The notes beneath the pieces are model-generated. The model did not search any database, had not been told where the DNA came from, and saw only the letters and a list, made by a program, of their open reading frames with translations. A DNA stretch of 64,000 nt from Kordia algicida OT-1 (GTDB lineage Bacteria > Bacteroidota > Bacteroidia > Flavobacteriales > Flavobacteriaceae): the NCBI RefSeq assembly GCF_000154725.1, contig NZ_DS544873.1, positions 2,865,397-2,929,396 of the forward strand, given 5' to 3'. The position numbers and the translations under genes were made by a program. Below are positions 43,064 through 50,987 of this stretch, piece by piece (positions within the stretch are counted from its first letter, which is position 1; the number at the start of each line of letters is the position of its first letter).

Positions 43064-44342
43064 ATTGCTTGTATATTTTCCCGTTTTTCATCACGAACGT
43101 TACGTTTTCCATCGTATTGATGTTTTTTGTTGGATCTTCATCAACCGCAACAATATCAGCTAAAAATCCTTCTTTTAATTGCCCAAGTTGATCTTCCATT
43201 CCAAGAATTTTTGCATTGGTAATGGTTGCAGATTGAATGGTTTCCATTGCCGGCATTCCTGCTGCTACCATAAAACCAAATTCTTTTCCGTTTAAACCAT
43301 GTTGGTATACTCCTGCATCTGTTCCAAAAGCAATTCCAACACCTTTTTTGTAAGCTCTTGCAAATGTTCCTTGAATTTTTGGTCCAACAGCCAATGCTTT
43401 TGGCACAATAATATCTGGATAATATCCTTTTATTTTTGCTTTGGCTTCTACTTCTTTTCCTGCTGTAATTGTCGGAACTAAATATGCATCATGCTTTTTC
43501 ATCAATTCCATAGTTTCATCGCTCATCAACGTTCCATGCTCAATAGTTTTAACTCCACCAATTATGGCGCGTTGCATTCCTTCATCACCGTGTGCATGTG
43601 CCGCTACGTGCATTCCGTAATCTTTTGCGGTTTCACAAATTACTTTAATTTCTTCTATTGTAAACTGCGGATTGCTTCCACTTTTTGCCACACTTAAAAC
43701 ACCACCTGTAGCCGTTATTTTTATCACATCAGCACCATTTTTGTAACGTTGACGTACCGCTTTTTTTGCATCACTTACGTTATTTACAACACCTTCTTTT
43801 GGTCCTGGATCGCCAATGATTTCTTTGCGATTTCCGTTTGTCGGATCGGCATGTCCGCCTGTGGTTGCCAATGCTTTTCCTGCGGTAAAAATTCGTGGTC
43901 CGTCAATTCTTCCTTGATTGATTGCGTTGCGCAAAGAAATATTTACACCAGTTCCGCCCAAGTCCCGAACTGTAGTAAAACCTGCTTGAAGTGTTTTGTC
44001 TGCAAAACCAACCGAACGAAACGCTACATCAGCATCATTTAAGGTATATTTTTCAATGTAGGCTTTCGGATTTGTTTCGCTTTCTATGTGAACGTGCATG
44101 TCAATCAAACCTGGCATTACTGTTTTCGATTTTAAATCGATCATCGTAATGTTTGCTTTTTTGGGTTGTAAATAACCTTTAGCAATGCCTGTTATTTTGT
44201 TTCCAGAAACAATGATTGTTTTTTCTGTGAGTACTTTTCCGCTTTCTGTATCAATTATTTTTCCGCAATGCAGATAGGTATCTTGTGCCATCACGATAGC
44301 GGTACACAAAATACTCAAGCATAAGATGAGTCCTTTTTTCAT
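43062..44342 (-). CDS. Exported amidohydrolase (prolidase/imidazolonepropionase-like)
   Basis: 426 aa, signal peptide 1-19 (ends IVMAQ). A zinc-dependent amidohydrolase TIM barrel: PGLIDMHVHIES near 77-88 (the H-x-H), FTTVRDLGGTG near 120, GADVIKITATGGVLS near 205 (carbamylated Lys position), HVAAHAHGDEG near 245, KTIEHGTLMS near 265, and the metal Asp in AFGTDAGVYQHG near 340. Members cleave Xaa-Pro or acyl-amino-acid dipeptides, or related amides. The export signal points to periplasmic peptide or amide breakdown. It lies 13 bases downstream of galE on the same strand. Confidence 0.9.
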   Translation of the reverse strand: MKKGLILCLSILCTAIVMAQDTYLHCGKIIDTESGKVLTEKTIIVSGNKITGIAKGYLQPKKANITMIDLKSKTVMPGLIDMHVHIESETNPKAYIEKYTLNDADVAFRSVGFADKTLQAGFTTVRDLGGTGVNISLRNAINQGRIDGPRIFTAGKALATTGGHADPTNGNRKEIIGDPGPKEGVVNNVSDAKKAVRQRYKNGADVIKITATGGVLSVAKSGSNPQFTIEEIKVICETAKDYGMHVAAHAHGDEGMQRAIIGGVKTIEHGTLMSDETMELMKKHDAYLVPTITAGKEVEAKAKIKGYYPDIIVPKALAVGPKIQGTFARAYKKGVGIAFGTDAGVYQHGLNGKEFGFMVAAGMPAMETIQSATITNAKILGMEDQLGQLKEGFLADIVAVDEDPTKNINTMENVTFVMKNGKIYKQ

Positions 44343-44355
44343 GTATTTGGTGGTT

Positions 44356-45378
44356 TTATTTGGTTCTTATTTTCTGTTCCCATTTCCATGCAGAAAGCAT
44401 CGCTTCATCTAATGTTGATGTTGCTTTCCAGCCTAAAATTGTGTTTGCTTTCGTTGTATCAGCATATGCTGAAATTACATCGCCTTCTCGCCTGTCTACA
44501 ATTTTATAGTTCAATTTTTGATGACTGACACGTTCAAAACTTTCAATAACTTCTAGTACAGAACTTCCTTTTCCTGTTCCGATATTGAATACTTCAAATG
44601 AAGTTTTATTCATTTTTTCGAGCAATCTCTTTAATGCCGTAACGTGTGCTTTTGCGAGATCAACTACGTGAATATAATCGCGAATACAGGTTCCATCTTC
44701 CGTAGGATAATCATTTCCAAATACTGATAATTGTTTTCGTAACCCAATCGCAGTTTGCGTGATAAAAGGCACCAAGTTTTGTGGAATACCATTGGGCAAT
44801 TCTCCAATTTCAGCACTTTCATGCGCGCCAATCGGGTTGAAATATCGCAGCGAGATTACCTGTAAACCTTCAGCTATTTTTGCAGTATCTTTCAGAATTT
44901 CTTCGCCAATTTGCTTGGTGTTTCCATACGGAGAATACGCTTGTTGAATTGGGGCGTTTTCTGAAATTGGCATCGTTTCGGCTTGACCGTACACCGTACA
45001 TGAAGAACTAAAAATAAATGAGATGTTTTTTTTATGCTGAATTTGCTTTAATATCGTAATTAATGTCGATAGATTGTTTTCGTAATACAACAACGGATTC
45101 GTAACACTTTCTCCAACAGCTTTGCTTGCTGCAAAGTGAATAATTCCACTAATATCTTCATACTTTTTGAAGAATGAAATTGTAGTTTGTTTGTCGCGTA
45201 AATCTAGCTTTTCAAACGTAGGAAGCGTTCCTGTAATATTTTTGATGCCTTGCAAAACCGCTTCAGAAGCATTTGATAAATTATCAATAATTATTACTTC
45301 AAATCCTGCCAATTGCAACTCTACAACCGTGTGAGAGCCAATGTAACCTAATCCGCCTGTGACTACTATTTTTTTCAA
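44356..45378 (-). CDS. galE: UDP-glucose 4-epimerase
   Basis: 340 aa. Interconverts UDP-glucose and UDP-galactose (or the N-acetyl forms) using NAD+. Rossmann motif GGLGYIGSHT at 8-17; catalytic FSSSCTVYG near 123 and YSPYGNTK (YxxxK) near 148-155; RYFNPIGAHE near 176; GTCIRDYIHVVDLAKAH near 228-244. It sits between a DegT aminotransferase and the amidohydrolase, on the same strand, with 41 bases to the former; likely makes sugar nucleotides for surface polysaccharide. Confidence 0.95.
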   Translation of the reverse strand: MKKIVVTGGLGYIGSHTVVELQLAGFEVIIIDNLSNASEAVLQGIKNITGTLPTFEKLDLRDKQTTISFFKKYEDISGIIHFAASKAVGESVTNPLLYYENNLSTLITILKQIQHKKNISFIFSSSCTVYGQAETMPISENAPIQQAYSPYGNTKQIGEEILKDTAKIAEGLQVISLRYFNPIGAHESAEIGELPNGIPQNLVPFITQTAIGLRKQLSVFGNDYPTEDGTCIRDYIHVVDLAKAHVTALKRLLEKMNKTSFEVFNIGTGKGSSVLEVIESFERVSHQKLNYKIVDRREGDVISAYADTTKANTILGWKATSTLDEAMLSAWKWEQKIRTK

Positions 45379-45419
45379 ATTTGGGTCTTTGGTTTTAGTG
45401 TTGGATTATTGGTGTTGGT

Positions 45420-46577
45420 TTATCCGTTTACGAAATCTAAGACTGTTTTAGTGATGAATGCAATTTGTTCATCGTCTAATTCTGTGTGCATTGGCAATGA
45501 AATTACTTCTTTTACCAACTGATTTGTCACAGGAAAATCTACTTCATTATAGCGCTCGTCTTTGTATGCTTTTTGCGCATGTAATGGAATTGGATAGTAA
45601 ACTCCGCAAGGAATTCCGTTTTCGTTTAGGTGTTTTGCTAGTGCATCTCTATCAACATTAATGACACGTAACGTGTATTGATGAAATACATGACAGTCAC
45701 AACCTACACAGATTGGATTTTCGCATGATTTTGAGATTTGTGGTGTGATGATGTTATCATTTCCATGGAATGCGGCATTGTATTTTCGTGCGGCATCTTG
45801 GCGCGCAGCATTGTATGCATCTAAGTGTGGTAATTTTGCTCTTAAAATTGTTGCTTGAATGGAATCTAACCGAGAGTTAACACCAACTACATCATGGTGA
45901 TAACGTTTGTACATTCCGTGATTTACAATTCCTCTGATGGTATGTGCTAAATCGTCATCGTTTGTAAAAATTGCGCCGCCATCTCCATAGCAACCTAAGT
46001 TTTTTGATGGAAAGAACGATGTGGAAGCTACATGACCAATTCCGCCTGCTTTTTTCTTGCTTCCATCTGCAAATGTATAATCGGCTCCAATAGCTTGCGC
46101 ATTATCTTCTATAACGTATAAATCGTGTTCTTTGGCAATTTCTAAAATCGCGTCCATATTAGCGCATTGTCCAAATAAATGCACAGGAACAATGGCTTTT
46201 GTTTTTGGCGTGATTGCTTTACGAATGGCTTCTGGATCAATATTAAATGAGTCTTTTTCCACATCAACCAAAACTGGCGTAAGTTGTAATAATGCGATTA
46301 CTTCAACCGTTGCAGCAAAGGTAAAGTCGGCAGTAATTACCTCATCCCCAGGTTGTAATCCAAGTCCCATCATTGCTATTTGCAACGCGTCCGTTCCGTT
46401 GGCACATGGAATTACGTGTTTTACGTCTAAATATGCTTCTAATTCTGCTTGAAATGCGTGTACTTCGGGTCCGTTAATGAATGCTGAAGATGCGATTACA
46501 TCTAATACGGATTGATCGACTTGGTCTTTGATTTGTGCGTATTGACCTTTAAGGTCGACCATTTGGATTTTCTTCAT
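45420..46577 (-). CDS. DegT/DnrJ/EryC1 family PLP-dependent sugar aminotransferase
   Basis: 385 aa. Transfers an amino group to a nucleotide-linked keto-sugar. FINGPEVHAFQAELEAYL near 33-50; CANGTDALQIAMMGLG near 58-73; PLP-binding Lys in STSFFPSKNLGCYGDGG near 185-201; GVNSRLDSIQATILRAKL near 228; HQYTLRV and a C-terminal IPLHAQKAYK. A Cys-rich insert CENPICVGCDCHVFHQ near 285-300 is unusual. Next to galE and divergent from waaA, it probably serves O-antigen or capsule sugar synthesis. The product sugar cannot be read. Confidence 0.92.
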   Translation of the reverse strand: MKKIQMVDLKGQYAQIKDQVDQSVLDVIASSAFINGPEVHAFQAELEAYLDVKHVIPCANGTDALQIAMMGLGLQPGDEVITADFTFAATVEVIALLQLTPVLVDVEKDSFNIDPEAIRKAITPKTKAIVPVHLFGQCANMDAILEIAKEHDLYVIEDNAQAIGADYTFADGSKKKAGGIGHVASTSFFPSKNLGCYGDGGAIFTNDDDLAHTIRGIVNHGMYKRYHHDVVGVNSRLDSIQATILRAKLPHLDAYNAARQDAARKYNAAFHGNDNIITPQISKSCENPICVGCDCHVFHQYTLRVINVDRDALAKHLNENGIPCGVYYPIPLHAQKAYKDERYNEVDFPVTNQLVKEVISLPMHTELDDEQIAFITKTVLDFVNG

Positions 46578-46669
46578 TCGTATCTTTCTTTTGTTCTAAC
46601 AATATTACAAAATTGTACAACGATACCCAATGAATTTATCCGAAAGAATGTATTTTAGCAACAAACTCA

Positions 46670-47914
46670 TTGCTTTTGTATTTTATCTACAACATATTGG
46701 TTTACATTGCGAGTTTCTTTCTTAGAATCATTGCTATGTTTAACACCAAACTCGGACTTTTTGTTTCTGGGCGAAAGACCGTTTTTAAAACCTTAACTGA
46801 TAAAATTTCAACCAACGATAAAGTAGTTTGGTTTCACACGGCGTCTTTGGGTGAATATGAACAAGGTTTGCCTGTATTGGAAGCATTGAAAAAGAAATAT
46901 CCTAACCATAAATTTGTGTTGACTTTTTTTTCGCCTTCTGGTTTTGAGGTGAAAAAAGATAGCGCTGTGGCGGATGTGATTACATATTTACCGCTAGATA
47001 CGAAAGCAAATGCAAGAAAATTTATAAAACTCGTTCATCCTGAGTTGGTCGTTTTTGTGAAATATGAGTTTTGGCCGAATTATTTGGCTGAATTAAAAAA
47101 ACAACAGATTCACACAATTTCTATTTCTACAATTTTTAGACCTTCGCAAGCTTTTTTTAAATGGTATGGTGGTTGGATGCGAAAATCGCTTCATGCGTTT
47201 CATCATATTTTTGTGCAAGATGAAGCTTCTCAAAAACTCCTGAAAAGTATTGATTATACGGCTGTAACTATTAGTGGCGACACACGTTTTGATAGAGTTT
47301 TAGAAATTTTAGATCGAGATAATTCATTGCCTTTTATTGAAGATTTTAAAAATGATAAAAGCTGTATTGTTATGGGAAGCAGTTGGCAAGATGATGAAAC
47401 TATTTTTGTTCCGTTTATCAATGCTGCTACCAAAGATTGTAAGTTTATTATTGCGCCGCACAATATCAAATCTCAAGGAATTGAAAAATTAAGAAATATT
47501 ATTACCAAATCGACCGTTTTATTTTCTGAAATGGAACACCATCAAGATTTGAGTCAGTTTGATGTTTTTATTATAGATACGATTGGAATTTTGACCAAAG
47601 TATACAGTTATGCAACTATTGCGTACGTTGGCGGCGGCATGGGAAATACAGGTTTACACAACACACTTGAACCTGCTGTTTTTGGAATTCCGGTTGTAAT
47701 TGGAAAAAATTATTCGGGTTTTAAAGAAGCAGAAGATTTGGTGCAACTTGGCGGCGTACTTTCGGTTACTTCCGAAGCTGAATTTAATAAAACCATGACA
47801 CGGTTACTAGAAGATACTGATTTTAAAGTTGCTACGGGTACTATTAATCATAATTACGTACAAGCAAACGGAAATGTAAGTAAAATAATCATGGAATATC
47901 TTTCAAAACATTGA
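46670..47914 (+). CDS. waaA: 3-deoxy-D-manno-octulosonic acid (Kdo) transferase
   Basis: About 414 aa. Adds Kdo to lipid A precursor at the inner membrane. No ATG occurs before residue 23, yet the region before it, YFIYNILVYIASFFLRIIA, is the expected N-terminal membrane anchor, so a TTG start at 46670 or 46676 is used. WFHTASLGEYEQGLPVLEAL near 57-76 holds the catalytic Glu; FTFFSPSGFEV; VFVKYEFWPNYL; the C-terminal GT domain has GGGMGNTGLHNTLEPAVFG near 322-340 and VVIGKNYSGFKEAEDL. Divergent from the aminotransferase/galE pair, also an envelope-sugar function. Confidence 0.93.
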   Translation: MLLYFIYNILVYIASFFLRIIAMFNTKLGLFVSGRKTVFKTLTDKISTNDKVVWFHTASLGEYEQGLPVLEALKKKYPNHKFVLTFFSPSGFEVKKDSAVADVITYLPLDTKANARKFIKLVHPELVVFVKYEFWPNYLAELKKQQIHTISISTIFRPSQAFFKWYGGWMRKSLHAFHHIFVQDEASQKLLKSIDYTAVTISGDTRFDRVLEILDRDNSLPFIEDFKNDKSCIVMGSSWQDDETIFVPFINAATKDCKFIIAPHNIKSQGIEKLRNIITKSTVLFSEMEHHQDLSQFDVFIIDTIGILTKVYSYATIAYVGGGMGNTGLHNTLEPAVFGIPVVIGKNYSGFKEAEDLVQLGGVLSVTSEAEFNKTMTRLLEDTDFKVATGTINHNYVQANGNVSKIIMEYLSKH

Positions 47915-47989
47915 AAAATATTCGAAAAAATACTTTTCATCTGCCGAAATGATAATTTTACAGAATATTATAAAGATGTTAAAACATTC

Positions 47990-48021
47990 TTTGTGAATCA
48001 ATAAAAGAAATCTTAACATTG
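47990..48021 (+). promoter_or_regulatory. Promoter of the LEA-like lipoprotein gene
   Basis: TTTG (47990-47993), 20 bases, TAACATTG (48014-48021), one mismatch to the -7 consensus; start codon 30 bases downstream. Confidence 0.5.
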
Positions 48022-48051
48022 CCGAACAATTAACAATAAATAGACAAACAG

Positions 48052-48465
48052 ATGAAAAAATTAATTTTTAGAGCTGCTTTGGTTGCTGCTTTAGCATTCG
48101 GAATGACTTCTTGTGAAGAAGTTAAGAAAGAGAGTGAAAAAGCTGCTGACAAAACTGAAGAAGTGGTAAAAGACGTAAAAGATGCAGCTAATGATGTAGC
48201 AAACGACGTAAAAGACGCTACAAATAATGCAGTAGATGCTACTAAAGATGCGGCTAATGAAGTAAAAGACGCGGCAAACGATGCTGTTGATGCTACAAAG
48301 AAAGCGGCTAATGACGCAGTTGATGGAGCAAAAGACATGGCAAATGACGTAAAAGAAGGAGCTGAAAAAGCTGCTAACGATGTAAAAAATGCTGCTAACA
48401 AAGCCGCAGAAGACACAAAGAAAGCTGCAAACGACTTAAAAGAGAAAGCAAAAGGAAATCACTAA
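48052..48465 (+). CDS. Lipoprotein with Ala/Lys/Asp helical repeats (LEA-like)
   Basis: 137 aa. Signal with FGMTSC, Cys at about 21. The rest is an almost uninterrupted amphipathic helix built on an 11-residue theme, e.g. DVKDAANDVANDVKDAT, AVDATKDAANEVKDAAN, VKEGAEKAANDV. Such repeats are known from late-embryogenesis-abundant-type and apolipoprotein-like proteins that coat membranes or protect during desiccation. Anchored to a membrane by lipid. The repeats make strong low-complexity sequence on both strands; an opposite-strand frame here is an artefact. A role in envelope stress is inference. Confidence 0.8.
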   Translation: MKKLIFRAALVAALAFGMTSCEEVKKESEKAADKTEEVVKDVKDAANDVANDVKDATNNAVDATKDAANEVKDAANDAVDATKKAANDAVDGAKDMANDVKEGAEKAANDVKNAANKAAEDTKKAANDLKEKAKGNH

Positions 48466-48485
48466 GATTTTTTGCAAAGCAAGAT

Positions 48486-48621
48486 AAAGAGACTGTCTAA
48501 AAAGTGTATTGAAACGTCATTCTGGACTTGATCCAGAATCTCATAATATTTATCTCAACTGTTATGAGAAACCGAATCAGGTTCGGTTTGACGAAATCTA
48601 TACTTTTTAGAAAGTCTCTTT
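48486..48621. repeat. 136-bp nested palindromic element (copy C)
   Basis: Outer 20-base arms, 48486-48505 and 48602-48621, are complementary with one mismatch (AAAGAGACTGTCTAAAAAGT on the left). Inside lie three hairpins: ATTCTGGA / TCCAGAAT (48519-48539, 5-base loop), TCTCATAA / TTATGAGA (48539-48569), and AAACCGAA / TTCGGTTT (48569-48589, 5-base loop). It separates the convergent LEA-like gene and the RiPP precursor, and probably terminates both. Confidence 0.7.
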
Positions 48622-48625
48622 TAGT

Positions 48626-48817
48626 TTATTGACAGTTTGTTCCGTTTCCTGTTAAACACCAAGAACCTGTTTGTCCAGTAAATGTTGGACAATCATTAAA
48701 GCAGCTTTGTGATTCGTTTTGATTCGTTGTATTAAATCCGCCTAAAACTGTATTTTTTGAAAGGTTTGATACAAAGTTCTTGTTTAATTTTAAATTTTTA
48801 ATTGTTTGCTTTTTCAT
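48626..48817 (-). CDS. RiPP precursor peptide, lanthipeptide-type leader (63 aa)
   Basis: Leader MKKQTIKNLKLNKNFVSNLS, then KNTVLGG with the double Gly at 26-27. The core begins FNTTNQNESQSC and ends TGNGTNCQ; four Cys, and several Thr/Ser on their N-terminal side. The leader pattern L-x-L-x-K-x-x-V-S-x-L matches the peptides at 17300 and 40862, though the cores share no obvious sequence. No modification or export genes nearby. The 3' end touches the palindromic element. Confidence 0.78.
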   Translation of the reverse strand: MKKQTIKNLKLNKNFVSNLSKNTVLGGFNTTNQNESQSCFNDCPTFTGQTGSWCLTGNGTNCQ

Positions 48818-48938
48818 TACGTTTATTTTTAAGTTAACTATTTACAAGCACAATTTGTTACGGGGAAACCATACAATCTATATTCTTGATAATGGCGAAT
48901 AAGTTGATGTTTTCCATTTTAACCAACATTATTACCAT

Positions 48939-48967
48939 AAAAAAAGCAACCAAAATACATTGGTTGC
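48939..48967 (-). terminator. Terminator of the S74/T9SS gene
   Basis: On the minus strand GCAACCAA / TTGGTTGC with a 6-base loop, followed by seven T; 28 bases after the stop of the gene at 48995. Confidence 0.75.
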
Positions 48968-48994
48968 CAATTTGTAGTTATAAAATGAAGTATA

Positions 48995-50557
48995 TTATTT
49001 CACAATCATTTTCTTAGAAACCATGATTTCTCCATTAGAGACCAAACTATAGATAAACATTCCTTTTCCGACGTCTTTTGAACTAATTACTACTTGCCCT
49101 TTTTGTGTTGTTAAATTATAATCTCTTACAAACTTTCCTGACATATCAAAAACAGAAATTGTAGCTTTTGTATTGCTCGGAATCGTATAATTGATCGTTG
49201 TTTGATTCGTAAAAGGATTTGGTCGGTTTTGATCCATTGAGAAGCCAGAGTCATCAACATTGGTGTCTGAAGTTCCTTTTTTACTCTCCATAGTTGCTAT
49301 TTTACTTTCTAAAGCTGCTATTTTTTCATTCAATTCATTGATACTTGCCGTATATTCCTCATTCAACTCTATGACGCTTGATGTTAAAATTGAAATCAGT
49401 CCCGTATAATTTACAGCTTTGTACTCGTAGATATCGGTATTTTTGCTTCCTTCAACTACAATAGGTTTTTGTATGGTAGTGACCAATTCAGGAAAGACTT
49501 CTTCAATATTTTGTGCTAAAAATCCATGTTGTACATCACTTGATAGGTTTAGTTCCTTATTTGATTTAAATGTATATGTTACTGCATTTAACTGCGCTAA
49601 TTTTTCCAAAACATTCTTTTCTTCTTTAATATTATCTTTCAGTTTTTCGTCAGAAGCTGTAAATGTTCCTGTCACGAAAACATTTCCATTAAAATATCCA
49701 GCAAATCGATTAGAATCTGTTGCTGAAGTACCATAAATTGCGGCTCCAAAAGCAGGATTTTTCACATCCGCAGAACTGTCAACTGACCCAAAAATACCAT
49801 ACGTTGGACCATCACTACCATTGTCTGTTACAAGCGCTCTGACTCCAGTATTGCGACTTCCTCCATCTAAACGCACAGTAACACCTACATTTTCAAAAAT
49901 AGAACCATTGACACTTTCAATATCTATACCTGTTTTGCTAAAACCTCCAGCATTATTTATAGATCGTATTGATGTCATAAAAGCGCCACTTTGAATAGCA
50001 TCGTTTTCTAAAGATAAACCTACACGTGAAGAAGTACCACTCACTTCAGAATAATTGATACCAACTTTTGTATCAAATGCAGCTAATGGATCTCCAAAAA
50101 GTGTTCTACCATTATTGGTCATTGTTGCTACTAGCGTTGAATTTGTTGATGTAAAACTATTTGCCGCTCTAAATTCTAAATCACTTGCCGAAGAAGTACC
50201 AGAGCTAACCCATTGAATTCTTGGATTTATATCACTTAAATCTTGATATCCCATAGTTAATGCTTTGTTTGGCAATTGAAAACGCAAACCATATACATTT
50301 TGGCTTCCAGTGTTTAATCTTCCGATAGAAAACCATCTACTGTTGGTAAATCCAAAATCATTGCCTGAATCTAATTGAGTAACCAAACCAGGTCTGAATC
50401 TAAAAATTTCTCCTGTACCGAATTGTTGTGGTATTGGGTTATTAATTGTTGACTGTACAGGATCAAAGGATTGATTCCGAGGAACGGGTTGTGCTACTAT
50501 TTGAGAAAAACCTATAGCGGTAAAAAATAGTGCCAACATAAAAGTAACTTTTTTCAT
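48995..50557 (-). CDS. Surface protein with S74 chaperone domain and T9SS sorting tail
   Basis: 520 aa, signal peptide 1-18 (ends GFSQ). The first 290 residues are beta-rich and repetitive. At about 298 TASDEKLKDNIKEEKNVLEK starts the S74 intramolecular chaperone domain; the Ser-Asp plus Lys of the self-cleavage motif are present. GFLAQNIEEVFPELV is the family's second hallmark. A coiled-coil (ELNEKIAALESKIATMESKK) follows near 405-425. The last 75 residues are a type IX secretion sorting domain (NRPNPFTNQTTINYTIPS, then VSKKMIVK). So it is a trimeric fibre-like protein exported and attached to the cell surface. Confidence 0.9.
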   Translation of the reverse strand: MKKVTFMLALFFTAIGFSQIVAQPVPRNQSFDPVQSTINNPIPQQFGTGEIFRFRPGLVTQLDSGNDFGFTNSRWFSIGRLNTGSQNVYGLRFQLPNKALTMGYQDLSDINPRIQWVSSGTSSASDLEFRAANSFTSTNSTLVATMTNNGRTLFGDPLAAFDTKVGINYSEVSGTSSRVGLSLENDAIQSGAFMTSIRSINNAGGFSKTGIDIESVNGSIFENVGVTVRLDGGSRNTGVRALVTDNGSDGPTYGIFGSVDSSADVKNPAFGAAIYGTSATDSNRFAGYFNGNVFVTGTFTASDEKLKDNIKEEKNVLEKLAQLNAVTYTFKSNKELNLSSDVQHGFLAQNIEEVFPELVTTIQKPIVVEGSKNTDIYEYKAVNYTGLISILTSSVIELNEEYTASINELNEKIAALESKIATMESKKGTSDTNVDDSGFSMDQNRPNPFTNQTTINYTIPSNTKATISVFDMSGKFVRDYNLTTQKGQVVISSKDVGKGMFIYSLVSNGEIMVSKKMIVK

Positions 50558-50756
50558 AATATGAATGTTTTTGGTTAATTATGTTTAAAGTTAATCTCAA
50601 AAAACTAGACAAAACTACGGGATAGCCGTAAAATTAAAACGCTAAAAACCAATTAATTATAAAATTTAACTACTATTTTATTAAGAAAAAAGATACAAAA
50701 TCAACGTTAAACAAATCATAAAAAATGAAATGTATTATTTGAAAAATGACACATAC

Positions 50757-50790
50757 AAAAAAAGCCAAGATTTTACAATCTCAGCTTTCT
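50757..50790 (-). terminator. Terminator after tRNA-Leu
   Basis: On the minus strand AGCTGAGATT / AATCTTGGCT with one mismatch and a 4-base loop, followed by T run. It lies 8 bases after the tRNA. Confidence 0.65.
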
Positions 50791-50797
50791 CTTTCTG

Positions 50798-50879
50798 TGC
50801 GGGTGAAAGGACTCGAACCTTCACGCTGTTAGGCACTAGATCCTAAGTCTAGCGTGTCTACCAATTTCACCACACCCGC
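50798..50879 (-). tRNA. tRNA-Leu, anticodon TAG
   Basis: On the minus strand the acceptor stem GCGGGTG pairs with CACCCGC, discriminator A. D-arm TGGTGAAATTGGTAGACACG, anticodon loop CTTAGGA (anticodon TAG), a long variable arm, and GGTTCGAGTCC in the T arm, as in class II tRNAs. 82 bases, CCA not encoded. Confidence 0.95.
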
Positions 50880-50987
50880 AAATGTGGGTGCAAATATAAA
50901 GAAGATTTTCAATATTCAAAGGAAGTCAACACTATTTTTACCTCTTTTTTTAGTACTTTTGAGTATCAAGATAATTCAACAAACTTC

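Noticed and set aside
48030-48416. Ala/Ser-rich open frame opposite the LEA-like lipoprotein
   Set aside because: It is the complement of a low-complexity repeat; the plus-strand gene has a lipoprotein signal, promoter and start.
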